From: a bacterium
Lineage (GTDB): Bacteria; Actinomycetota; Acidimicrobiia; UBA5794; ZC4RG35
Length of the DNA: 44,286 nt
Direction: 5' to 3'
Assembly: GCA_028819835.1 (NCBI GenBank)
Contig: JAPPKR010000235.1
Location: 1-44,286, forward strand
The notes below the pieces were generated by a model. The model did not search any database. It was not told the origin of the DNA and saw only the letters and a list, made by a program, of their open reading frames with translations. A program made the position numbers and the translations under genes. This document shows positions 32,535 through 39,980 of this stretch, one piece after another. Position 1 is the first letter of the stretch, and the number at the start of each line of letters is the position of its first letter.

Positions 32535-33785
32535 TCAGGCAGATTCTGCCAGGTGCGCAAACTTCTTTCGCCACTTGATGCAACGTTGCGCATCACGTTC
32601 CTCGTAAACACGCAGGGTGGAATGAGGGTCCAGCGTGAACTTTTCCTCCCGGCCCTCTGCCAGTGCGGTTATTCGCATCGTATACCATGCTGTCGCCCCA
32701 CCCCGAGGTGGGGAGTCGAATACCGGAAACTCAGGATCGCCACCTTCCTCGGTCAACCACACCTCTGGCAGCCGCGGATTGAGGACCATCGCACGCGCCA
32801 TGCTCACCATGTCGACAGCGCCACCCACCACTGCATCCACCGCCTGTTCACGCCTCTTGAAGCCCCCTGTCAGCATTAGCGGCACATCGGTTACCCCTTT
32901 GGCGCGTCGGGCAAAACCGAGAAAGTACGGCTTGCCGTCCGATTGCCCGTCGGAGCTTGCCTTCGCCCCGGGAAAATAGGTCCCGCCGCTGATGTCGATG
33001 AGATCAACCGAGGTTTGGCCGAGAAGGCGGACCACCTCCAGGGCATCATCCTCCGTCAGTCCACCTTCCAGTCTGTCCGTCGAGTTGATCTTGATCCCCA
33101 CGGGAAAGAACGGGCCCACGGCGCGCCGTATCTGACCGATTATCTCGAGCACTATCCGGCATCGTGCCTCGATGGAACCGCCGTAGCCGTCTTTGCGGAG
33201 GTTGAACAGTGGCGACAGAAACTGGCTGAGCAGGAATCCGTGTCCGGCGTGGACCTGAACGCCGGTGAACCCCATGTCCTTCGCATATGCTGCGGCTCTT
33301 GCATACATGTCGGGTAGTTCCTGGATGTCTTCAGCTGACATACCCGCGCATTGCAGGCCTTCGATGTCCAGCGCGGATGGTCCCTTCGGTTGACTGATCG
33401 GCAAGTGTGAAAGGGCGCCGGCGTGACCGAGTTGCGGCCAAATGTGAGCATCCTCGAACACGGCGCGGCGGACCAGTGACTCCATGGCCTGGCGATCGGT
33501 GTGCGGTCCGAGCACCAGGTTCCCAGGTTTTTCCGGGTAGCGAGGATCACCTTGGACTTCACCAATGATCGAGACCGCCGCTCCACCTTTCGCCCATCTC
33601 TCGTACAGTCGGACCTGGGCCTCGGTGGGATCGCCTTCACCGTTTCCCAGCGAATCCGACATGGCGGACTTGGCGAGTCGGTTTTTCAGCAGCGCGCCAC
33701 AGGGAAGCACCAGCGAGTTACGAAGTGGATTGGGATTCGAGGTCTCACGCTCCAGGGTTTGTCCACTGCTCTCGGTCCCGCTCAT
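32535..33785 (-). CDS. Old yellow enzyme family NADH:flavin oxidoreductase
   Basis: An FMN-binding TIM-barrel oxidoreductase (416 aa from ATG 33785). Family features: LKNRLAKSAMSD near residue 37, an LGHAGALS segment where many members have HxGR, GVQVHAGHGFLLSQFLSP (the substrate His-x-x-His region) and NLRKDGYGGSIEAR. It then has the LMLTGGF and VSMARAM phosphate-binding loops. It belongs to the short, single-domain branch without the C-terminal NAD(P)-binding half of 2,4-dienoyl-CoA reductases. It probably reduces activated alkenes; substrate unknown. The frame extends past 33785 to 33953, but that would run into the tRNA-Ser gene. Confidence 0.88.
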   Translation of the reverse strand: MSGTESSGQTLERETSNPNPLRNSLVLPCGALLKNRLAKSAMSDSLGNGEGDPTEAQVRLYERWAKGGAAVSIIGEVQGDPRYPEKPGNLVLGPHTDRQAMESLVRRAVFEDAHIWPQLGHAGALSHLPISQPKGPSALDIEGLQCAGMSAEDIQELPDMYARAAAYAKDMGFTGVQVHAGHGFLLSQFLSPLFNLRKDGYGGSIEARCRIVLEIIGQIRRAVGPFFPVGIKINSTDRLEGGLTEDDALEVVRLLGQTSVDLIDISGGTYFPGAKASSDGQSDGKPYFLGFARRAKGVTDVPLMLTGGFKRREQAVDAVVGGAVDMVSMARAMVLNPRLPEVWLTEEGGDPEFPVFDSPPRGGATAWYTMRITALAEGREEKFTLDPHSTLRVYEERDAQRCIKWRKKFAHLAESA

Positions 33786-33921
33786 CGACCAATCGCAATC
33801 TCTCGGTTCAAGTCTCAATCCTTGGTTCTGGTGCTTTGAACTAGCGCCCTCCCGCTTATTTGGCTCGAAGCTCTCCCAGCCGGGTCCACACAGGCCGCCA
33901 AACGCCAGCGGGCCAGGCGAG

Positions 33922-34006
33922 CGGAGGGAGTGGGATTCGAACCCACGAGGCACGGATGCCCAACAGTTTTCAAGACTGTCACCTTAGGCCGCTCGGTCAT
34001 CCCTCC
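33922..34006 (-). tRNA. tRNA-Ser(TGA)
   Basis: A class II tRNA on the minus strand. The acceptor stem GGAGGGA pairs with TCCCTCC and the discriminator is G. The anticodon loop CTTGAAA has anticodon TGA (plus-strand 33970-33972), reading UCA. A long variable arm (GGGCATCCGTGCC region) precedes the T arm GTGGGTTCGAATCCCAC. No CCA is encoded. It lies 30 bases downstream of a second tRNA-Ser on the same strand. Confidence 0.95.
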
Positions 34007-34036
34007 TTCGGGTCGGAACCGGATGCGGTCGCCGAG

Positions 34037-34127
34037 CGGAGGGAGTGGGATTCGAACCCACGAGGGGGCGTCAACCCCCTACGGCATTTCGAGTGCCGCG
34101 CACTAGGCCGGACTATGCGATCCCTCC
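34037..34127 (-). tRNA. tRNA-Ser(CGA)
   Basis: The second class II serine tRNA on the minus strand. It has the same acceptor stem (GGAGGGA/TCCCTCC, discriminator G) and the same T arm as tRNA-Ser(TGA). The anticodon loop CTCGAAA has anticodon CGA (plus-strand 34089-34091), reading UCG. The variable arm is a long GGGGG/CCCCC hairpin. No CCA is encoded. It probably shares a transcript with its neighbour. Confidence 0.95.
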
Positions 34128-34132
34128 GGACA

Positions 34133-34155
34133 GATCACCCTTTCCACCGGTGATC
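34133..34155. repeat. Inverted repeat next to tRNA-Ser(CGA)
   Basis: GATCACC (34133-34139) and GGTGATC (34149-34155) form a perfect 7-base inverted repeat with a 9-base spacer. It lies 5 bases upstream of the tRNA 5' end, in its leader or promoter, and could be an operator, a leader hairpin or a terminator of something further right. Confidence 0.4.
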
Positions 34156-34201
34156 GGGTCATAGACTAGCCGGTCGTCTCCGTGATGGACCGAACATAAG
34201 G

Positions 34202-34207
34202 TAGCCT
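34202..34207 (+). promoter_or_regulatory. -10-like box (TAGCCT) before GTG 34215
   Basis: TAGCCT ends 7 bases before the GTG start of the lipoprotein gene, which has no ribosome site. It is the weakest of the seven similar cases in the window. Confidence 0.25.
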
Positions 34208-34214
34208 CCGAGCA

Positions 34215-35564
34215 GTGAGGCGAAGCTCTCTCGTGGGATGGTCCGTGGCGGCCTGGCTGACTCTGTTGATGGGTTCCTGCGCTGATGAACCGGCGCTTTC
34301 CCCCGCCTCCACGGTGATGGTGGAGGTGACCGCCGAGGTGAGCGCCACCACCGCCGCAACCGTGCCGACCACCGCCGCCCCGACCACCCGTCCGGCGCCG
34401 GTGGAGGGCTTGTTGTTCCTGCCCGAGTCATTCCGGGACAGGATGGTGGAATTGGTGGAGGAGACCCAGGCCCTCCGTGGCTTCACCTTTGTAGAACCCC
34501 TGCAGATCGAGGGGATCACGTCCCAGGAGATGGTGAGGCGGCTCCGCGGCGGCGTCGGAAACGACCCGCGGCTCACCGAGGTCGATCAGCCGCTGTTCAG
34601 GCTGCTGGGTCTGATCGAACCGACGCAGGACTGGGTGATGGTCCTGTCGGGCTTCCGGGCCCGTCCCATTCCCGGTTACTACGACGTGTCCAGCCAGAAG
34701 CTGTGGCTGGTGTCAACCCTGGAGGACCCGAGCCCGCTTGAAGAGATGACCCTGGTGGGCGAGATCGCCAAAGCGCTGGTGGACCGGCACCTGGGTGTCT
34801 GGAGGCGCCAATCCCGTTTGGCCAGGGTGGGCGACAGCGATTACCTGGCGGTCCTGGGGGGCATGGCCGAGGCCGACGCCACGCTGGTTGAGTTGCTCTT
34901 CATGGAGGGCATGAGCGACTCGGCCAGGGAGCAGGTGCTCGCAGAGGCATGGGAAGTGGCCTCCGACGATCTGGCTCTCCCTTCGTTCCTGACCCACAGC
35001 CTCGGTTTCGCGTCGGGGCCGGTTCTCGAGTTCCTACAGGCGCTGATTCAGTCGGGCGGTTGGGACTTGGTGAATCAGACCCATCGGGACCCGCCCGATT
35101 CCACCGAACTGATTCTGGAGCAGGGTGTCGGGCCGGTGGACCCAGTGCTCCTGCCCAAGCCGGATGCGTCCCCTCCGGAGGCGTACCGGTTGGTTTCCGA
35201 CTCTGTGTGGGGACAGTGGGGGTGGAACGCCCTGTTGGCTTCGGCTCTCCCCCCCGAGCAGGCCGCGGGTGCCTCGCGGGGCTGGGGAGGTGACCGGTAC
35301 CTGGTATTCAGCGACGGTGAGGACATCGCCCTGGTGGTGGACTACCTGGGGGACACCGCGGCCGACGCGGACGAGATGCGGTCGGCCCTGGTGGAGTACA
35401 TACGGGAGGCCATGGAAGCGGGGGAGCCCACGGTGACCGGCGATGGGGTGGAGTTCTCCGGTGCCACCTATGCCTGGCTCGGCGGAGAAGGCCAAGCACT
35501 GACCCTGATCGCCGCTTCCGACGTGGAGGTTGGACGCGGGTTGCGAGCTTCCCAGGGTGGCTGA
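34215..35564 (+). CDS. Lipoprotein with degenerate metallopeptidase domain
   Basis: The protein has 449 residues from GTG 34215. A signal peptide with lipobox MGSC (Cys22) is followed by a Thr/Ala/Pro-rich stalk (about 33-63), then a globular domain paralogous to the 36084-37202 protein (for example LFRLLGLIEP and PGYYD here, LFKLLGLLEP and AGFYS there). Where the paralogue has the zinc motif HELIH, this protein has GEIAK (182-186). The Glu remains but both His are gone. The downstream EGDATL motif is EADATL. It should therefore be catalytically dead as a zinc peptidase and may be a binding or regulatory partner. No family name recognised. Confidence 0.72.
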   Translation: MRRSSLVGWSVAAWLTLLMGSCADEPALSPASTVMVEVTAEVSATTAATVPTTAAPTTRPAPVEGLLFLPESFRDRMVELVEETQALRGFTFVEPLQIEGITSQEMVRRLRGGVGNDPRLTEVDQPLFRLLGLIEPTQDWVMVLSGFRARPIPGYYDVSSQKLWLVSTLEDPSPLEEMTLVGEIAKALVDRHLGVWRRQSRLARVGDSDYLAVLGGMAEADATLVELLFMEGMSDSAREQVLAEAWEVASDDLALPSFLTHSLGFASGPVLEFLQALIQSGGWDLVNQTHRDPPDSTELILEQGVGPVDPVLLPKPDASPPEAYRLVSDSVWGQWGWNALLASALPPEQAAGASRGWGGDRYLVFSDGEDIALVVDYLGDTAADADEMRSALVEYIREAMEAGEPTVTGDGVEFSGATYAWLGGEGQALTLIAASDVEVGRGLRASQGG

Positions 35565-35699
35565 GGGGGTTTCGGCTGGTCCTGTTTTCCTTCCTCATTC
35601 CCGCCGCATCAGGGATAGGCTCTGGGGAGTGACCTTTCCCCAATCTGGCGCCGTTGTCGCAACCCGGGCACTTTGCACGGGCCGGAGGGCTGAGGGACG

Positions 35700-36077
35700 G
35701 TGAACCGCCCGGACTCCTCGATCCCGACCCGTCAAGTCCGGTCCGCTTTCGTATCGGCGGTCGTGGTGGTTGCCCTGGTGACGGCGGCCTGCGGAGGCGC
35801 CTCTGAATCCTCGGCCACGGGTGCTACCGAGGAACCGGTGGTCACCACCGCCGCGTCGGCCGCCACCACTACTTCCACGGCTCCCGTGACCACCACCACA
35901 GAGGCTCCTGCGACCACTACCACCACCACGGCTCCGGTCACCACCACCGAAGCTCCGCCCACCACCGAGGCGTCGGCCACCACCACGGCGTCTACCACAA
36001 CCACGACCGTGGCAGAGGCCGACCCCGACCTGCCCGTGATCGAGGGACTGAGCCCCGAGATCTCCGCCCAGGTCTGA
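35700..36077 (+). pseudogene. Lipoprotein signal and Thr-rich stalk, cut from its enzyme domain by an in-frame TGA
   Basis: GTG 35700 starts a 125-residue frame: a signal peptide with lipobox TAAC, a long Thr/Ala/Pro/Glu stalk and a short segment (GLSPEISAQV) ending at TGA 36075-36077. The same frame resumes at once and continues into the metallopeptidase domain (36084-37202). The intact paralogue at 34215-35564 has the same order in one chain and aligns without gaps across the stop, with Val at the TGA position. This piece is therefore probably the 5' part of one gene broken by a point change, unless the stop is read through or is a sequence error. Taken alone it would be a secreted stalk without an enzyme. 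Confidence 0.7.
35861..36011 (+). repeat. Low-complexity Thr-codon tract (ACC/ACT/ACA runs)
   Basis: About 150 bases of reiterated Thr codons mixed with GCT/CCG/GAG encode a Thr/Ala/Pro/Glu stalk. Such segments are usual spacers that carry lipoprotein domains away from the membrane and may be O-glycosylated. It has no conserved unit length, so it is not CRISPR. Confidence 0.7.
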
Positions 36078-36083
36078 GAAGCC

Positions 36084-37202
36084 GTGGAGGTCACCGAGGG
36101 CATCAGGGGGCTGGAGTTCGAGGAACTGCCGGTGATCACGGTCCTTTCGCCCGAAGACTTCGAGGCGCGGGTCCGGATGGAGGTGGACTCCGAATTGGAG
36201 GACATCGAGGTCGACGAGGCCCTGTTCAAACTGCTCGGTCTGCTGGAGCCCGATGATGATCTCAGGGCGCTGTACGGAGAACTGTACGGCGAGAGCGCGG
36301 CGGGGTTCTACTCCAGCGAAGACAAGGAGTTGGTGATTCCCGCGTCGGGTGAAGAGTTCACGGGCATCGAGACCATAGCGCTGATCCACGAGTTGATCCA
36401 CGCCCTCACCGATCAGCACTTCGACTTCGGTTCGAGGATGGAGGACCTGGTGGACAGCCAGATGTACGATCCCGCCTCGGGTCTGGTCGGCTTGGTGGAG
36501 GGAGACGCCACCCTGGCGGAGTTCGTCTATGTGAACAACCTCGACGTCGCCGCCCGGAGCCGCCTTGCGGCGGAGTTCGCCGACTTTGAGCCACCCGACA
36601 TCGACATCCCACAGTTCATGGAATTGGCGCTCTATTTCCCTTACGACGCCGGCTTTGAGTACGTGTTGAACCGATGGAGGGAGGGGGGATGGTCGGCGGT
36701 GAACGACCAATACCTGGACCCGCCTGGTTCCACCGAGGAGATCTACCTGGGCGCTCCTTCCCCGGCCACGGAGGTAGTGGAGATGGAAAGGCCGGCCGGT
36801 GTGCTCCCCGAGGGATATGAGGAGATCTACGACTACACATGGGGCTTCTTGGACATCCTGGTCATGTTCGAGCAGATCCTGGGTCCGGAGGTGGCGGTGG
36901 ACGCGGCGACCGGATGGGGCGGGGGTCGTAGCCTGGTGGGGTATGCCGAGGACGGTGAGGTGGTGCTCGTGTGGGAGTATGCCGGAGATGATCCGGCTGA
37001 AGTCGAGGAGTTGGCAGGGTTGCTGGCTGACTACGCGGCGGCGGGCATGAGGGTGGGCGACCCGCAGACGCAGGGAGAGTTTGGCTTCCTGGCCTCCGCC
37101 GACGACTTTGTCCTGGTTGCTCCCATTCCGGCCGGCCTGGTGATGGTGGCCTGCTCCGACCCGGAGGTGTGTCCGTCGGTCACCACTGCCTATCTGCCTT
37201 GA
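36084..37202 (+). CDS. Metallopeptidase-like domain with intact HExxH, separated from its export signal
   Basis: Open from GTG 36084 (372 aa) and in the same frame as the signal-bearing piece ending at 36077. The zinc motif is HELIH (102-106), with a likely third ligand Glu139 in VEGDATL, a gluzincin-like arrangement. Two Cys occur near the C terminus (VACSDPEVC). Expressed from this GTG (weak GAGAAG ribosome site), the protein would lack any signal peptide and stay in the cytoplasm, unlike its lipoprotein paralogue at 34215-35564. It is either the 3' part of a broken gene, a read-through product, or the result of a sequencing error. Codon use looks unchanged after the stop, so any mutation would be recent. 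Confidence 0.72.
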   Translation: MEVTEGIRGLEFEELPVITVLSPEDFEARVRMEVDSELEDIEVDEALFKLLGLLEPDDDLRALYGELYGESAAGFYSSEDKELVIPASGEEFTGIETIALIHELIHALTDQHFDFGSRMEDLVDSQMYDPASGLVGLVEGDATLAEFVYVNNLDVAARSRLAAEFADFEPPDIDIPQFMELALYFPYDAGFEYVLNRWREGGWSAVNDQYLDPPGSTEEIYLGAPSPATEVVEMERPAGVLPEGYEEIYDYTWGFLDILVMFEQILGPEVAVDAATGWGGGRSLVGYAEDGEVVLVWEYAGDDPAEVEELAGLLADYAAAGMRVGDPQTQGEFGFLASADDFVLVAPIPAGLVMVACSDPEVCPSVTTAYLP

Positions 37203-37205
37203 GCG

Positions 37206-37541
37206 ATGGGAGAGTTGCGGTGCGGGGAGTGGAGTTCGGGTCCGGTGACGGTGGCTGACAGCTTCTGGCGGAGGCTGGCGGGGATCCACGGGGTTCCCCG
37301 GGGGTGGGGGGTGTTGATTCCCGGACGCTCGGTCCACGGCCTGTCCATCGCGGCCAAGTTGTGGGCGGTGGGGCTTGATACGGCGCTTCGGGTGGTGGGG
37401 GTGCGAAGTCTCCGACCGGGCGGGCTGGTTGTGTTCAGGGAGGCGGCCGCAGTACTCGAACTGCGGGGCGACCGGGCTCCTCCCCAGGTGGGCTGGAGGC
37501 TGTCTTGGAAAGGAGGCGTCTCTCCGTGGTCGGGCTCCTGA
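37206..37541 (+). CDS. DUF192-like protein
   Basis: A short protein (111 aa) resembling DUF192: VADSFWRRLAGI near residue 16, LIPGRSVHGLSI in the middle and a final AAAVLELRGD. The family core MxFPID is degenerate here (IAAKLWAVGLD). No signal peptide is seen, though many DUF192 proteins are exported. Function of the family is not established. The ATG lies 3 bases after the previous stop. The end overlaps the start region of rsmI. Confidence 0.65.
   Translation: MGELRCGEWSSGPVTVADSFWRRLAGIHGVPRGWGVLIPGRSVHGLSIAAKLWAVGLDTALRVVGVRSLRPGGLVVFREAAAVLELRGDRAPPQVGWRLSWKGGVSPWSGS
37511..37516 (+). promoter_or_regulatory. Ribosome-binding site AGGAGG for rsmI
   Basis: A perfect AGGAGG nine bases upstream of GTG 37526 fixes the rsmI start there instead of at the TTG at 37505, which lies in front of the site. 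It sits inside the 3' end of the DUF192 gene. Confidence 0.75.
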
Positions 37542-38362
37542 TCCTGTGCGGTACCCCGCTCGGCAACCTGGGGGACGCTCCTCCCCGGCTTGCCGAGGCC
37601 CTGTCCAAGGCGGACTGCATCTACGCCGAGGACACCCGGCGGTCCGGCCGGTTACTGGACGCCCTGGGTGTCCGGCCGCGGAGGCTCCGGTCCTACTTCG
37701 CCGGAAACGAGTCGGCCCGCACGGCGGAACTGGCCGGTCGGCTGGCGGCGGGGGAGACCGTAGCGCTGCTCAGCGACGCGGGGACACCCGGCATCTCCGA
37801 TCCCGGGTTGTCGGCGGTGAGGGCGGCTCTCCGTCAGGGGGCCCAGGTCACGGTCATACCGGGCCCGAGCGCGGTGACCGCCGCCCTGGCCGTGTCCGGA
37901 CTCTCGGCCAACCGGTTCTCATTCGAGGGGTTCCTGCCCCGTTCGGGGGAGAGGCGCGCCCGGCGCATCCGGGCGGTGGCCTCCTCGGCGGAGACGGTGG
38001 TGCTCTTCTCCTCTCCCCACCGGCTGGTGGATGATCTCTCGGACCTGGCAGGGGCGGGGCTGGGCGACCGTTCCGTGTCGGTGGCCCGCGAACTCAGCAA
38101 ACTCCACGAGGAGATATGGCGGGGCTCGGTGTCGGAGGCGCTCGGAGAGTGGACCGCCCGTCCACCCCGAGGCGAGTTCACCCTGGTGCTGGCCGGCCGC
38201 GGGCAGGCGACGGAGAGCCTGCCCATGAGCGAGGCGACCGAGGCAGTGGGACGCCTGGTGGCCCAGGGGCTCTCCACCTCGGCGGCGGTGAGAGAGGTGT
38301 CCCGCCTGACAGGCGTGTCCCGGCGGGACCTCTATGAGGCGGCCCACGGTGGTGGAGAGTGA
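37526..38362 (+). CDS. rsmI: 16S rRNA 2'-O-ribose methyltransferase RsmI
   Basis: RsmI methylates the 2'-OH of C1402 in 16S rRNA using SAM. Signatures of the tetrapyrrole-methylase fold: GTPLGNLGDAPPR near the N terminus, AEDTRRSGRLL, LSDAGTPGISDPG and PGPSAVTAALAVSGL. The C-terminal part has the RsmI-type VSRLTGVSRRDLYE helix. With the GTG at 37526 the length is 278 aa, as usual. It opens a chain of overlapping genes (rsmI-tatD-rsmA-ispE); the stop overlaps the tatD GTG. Confidence 0.95.
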   Translation: MVGLLILCGTPLGNLGDAPPRLAEALSKADCIYAEDTRRSGRLLDALGVRPRRLRSYFAGNESARTAELAGRLAAGETVALLSDAGTPGISDPGLSAVRAALRQGAQVTVIPGPSAVTAALAVSGLSANRFSFEGFLPRSGERRARRIRAVASSAETVVLFSSPHRLVDDLSDLAGAGLGDRSVSVARELSKLHEEIWRGSVSEALGEWTARPPRGEFTLVLAGRGQATESLPMSEATEAVGRLVAQGLSTSAAVREVSRLTGVSRRDLYEAAHGGGE

Positions 38363-39150
38363 CCGTGCCGGGGACGGCCGACGTCGCCCGCTGGGTGGAC
38401 TCCCACTGCCATCTGCAGTTGGATCGACGGCCGGCGACAGAGTTGTTGGATCGCGCCTCTTCGGTGGAGTGGGTTGTGACTCCCGGAGTGGACCTGGAGT
38501 CCTCTCGATCGGCTGTCCGGCTGGCGGCTGAGCATCCCGGCCGGGTGGTGGCCACCGTGGGTCTTCATCCCCATGAGGCGAGCCGGTGGCCGTCGCAGGG
38601 TGGCGGCATCGCGGAGTTGGCGGGGAGAGCGGCGGCGGTGGGGGAGACCGGGCTGGACTTCTACCGGAACCTGTCCTCCCGTCCGCACCAGTTGGAAGCC
38701 TTTCGTTCCCAGATCGAGCTTGCCATGCTGCTCCGCAAACCCCTGGTGGTGCATTGTCGGGACGCCTTTTCCGATGTCCACCGACTGCTGGAGGAAACCG
38801 GTGCCGGCCCGGCGGCGGTGATGCATTGCTGGACCGGCGGACCTCGCTGGACCAGGCGTTTCCTCGATCTGGGCGTGAAGTTCTCCTTTGCCGGCCCGGT
38901 CGCGTTCCCGACCGGCGACACGGTGAGGAGAGGCGCGGAGGTCGTCCCTCCCACGCGGGGGATGGTGGAGACCGACACGCCCTATCTCGCCCCGCCGCCT
39001 CATCGGGGAGAGCCCAACGAGCCGGCCTGGGTCGCCCTGGTGGGACAGGCCCTGGCGCGGGTGTGGGGAATGGAGACCGTCGAAGTGGCTCGCATCACCA
39101 GCGCCACGGCGCAACAGACCTTCGGCGTCCCCGACGGGGGGCCCGGTTGA
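38359..39150 (+). CDS. tatD: TatD family metal-dependent hydrolase
   Basis: A TatD/YcfH-type nuclease-like TIM-barrel hydrolase (263 aa) with the metal-ligand pattern His16-x-His18 (VDSHCHL), a Glu in GETGLDFY, His in VVHCRDA, His in VMHCWTG and Asp in METDTPYL-like VETDTPYL. GTG 38359 overlaps the rsmI stop and its own stop overlaps the rsmA TTG. In actinobacteria tatD typically sits next to rsmA and ispE, as it does here; an rpf gene often found between them is absent. Confidence 0.93.
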   Translation: MTVPGTADVARWVDSHCHLQLDRRPATELLDRASSVEWVVTPGVDLESSRSAVRLAAEHPGRVVATVGLHPHEASRWPSQGGGIAELAGRAAAVGETGLDFYRNLSSRPHQLEAFRSQIELAMLLRKPLVVHCRDAFSDVHRLLEETGAGPAAVMHCWTGGPRWTRRFLDLGVKFSFAGPVAFPTGDTVRRGAEVVPPTRGMVETDTPYLAPPPHRGEPNEPAWVALVGQALARVWGMETVEVARITSATAQQTFGVPDGGPG

Positions 39151-39980
39151 GCAACTTCACTCCCTCCCGAATCTCCGAGTTGCTGCGCCGCCATGGCGTG
39201 ACGCCGTCGCGGCGGTTGGGACAGCACTTCCTGGTGGACGCCAACCTGGTGAGAAAGATCGTGAAGACCGCCGGGATCGGACCCGGCCACCGGGTACTGG
39301 AAGTGGGGGCGGGAGTGGGCAATCTCACCGCGGCCCTGGCGGAGACCGGCGCCCGGGTGGTCTGCTACGAGGTCGATGGTCGTCTCGGCCCGGTCCTGGA
39401 GGAGACGCTGGCCAACCATGCCGGGCGCGTCGAGACGCGCATGGAGGACGCCCTGGCGGTCGATTGGGACACCGCCCTGCACGGCGAGGACTGGGTGATG
39501 GTCTCCAACCTGCCCTACGGCGTCGGCACTCCGCTCCTCATGGAGATGGTCCAGAACGTTCCCTCGATTTCCCGGTTCGTGGTGATGCTGCAGCGTGAAG
39601 TTGCCCGCCGGCTTCTGGCATCCCCGTCCAGCCGGGACTATGGCCTCCCTTCGGTGATCGCAGGCCTTCACGCCTCCGTCCGCCGGGCTTTCGACGTTCC
39701 CCCCCAGGTGTTCTTTCCCCGCCCGGAAGTATTCTCCTCGGTTGTGGTGATGGACCGGATCCGCCCCCACCCCGACACCGCCCGGGCCATCTCCCTGGCG
39801 GCCGGTGCCTTCGGTAAGCGTCGCAAGATGCTCCGTCGATCCTTGGAGTCGGTCCTGCCTTCCCCCGAACGGATCCTGGCTGCGGCGGACATCCGCCCCG
39901 AAGAGCGCCCCGAGTCCCTTCGGCCCACCGACTTCCTGCGGCTGGCGGGGGTCGTGCGGGGTTGGGAGTCGGCAGGATGA
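39147..39980 (+). CDS. rsmA: 16S rRNA dimethyladenosine transferase RsmA (KsgA)
   Basis: RsmA dimethylates A1518 and A1519 of 16S rRNA, a late step of small-subunit maturation. Seen: LGQHFLVD near residue 25, the SAM-binding loop EVGAGVGNLT and the catalytic NLPYGVGT. It also has MLQREVARRL and FFPRPEVFSSVV, all typical of the family. The length is 277 aa. It starts with TTG 39147, overlapping the tatD stop (TTGA), and ends by overlapping the ispE ATG (ATGA). Confidence 0.95.
   Translation: MSNFTPSRISELLRRHGVTPSRRLGQHFLVDANLVRKIVKTAGIGPGHRVLEVGAGVGNLTAALAETGARVVCYEVDGRLGPVLEETLANHAGRVETRMEDALAVDWDTALHGEDWVMVSNLPYGVGTPLLMEMVQNVPSISRFVVMLQREVARRLLASPSSRDYGLPSVIAGLHASVRRAFDVPPQVFFPRPEVFSSVVVMDRIRPHPDTARAISLAAGAFGKRRKMLRRSLESVLPSPERILAAADIRPEERPESLRPTDFLRLAGVVRGWESAG

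Noticed and set aside
33786..33953. N-terminal extension of the old-yellow-enzyme gene
   Set aside because: It adds 56 unconserved residues and would overlap the tRNA-Ser(TGA) gene; ATG 33785 matches the family start.
36075..36077. TGA as a selenocysteine codon
   Set aside because: It is not at a catalytic or conserved position, the paralogue has Val there, and no hairpin resembling a SECIS element is evident just downstream.
35595..37337. Long minus-strand frame (580 aa) opposite the metallopeptidase
   Set aside because: It is His/Arg/Gly-rich with reiterated GGG runs, the mirror image of the Thr-rich stalk on the plus strand. It shows no protein-family features.
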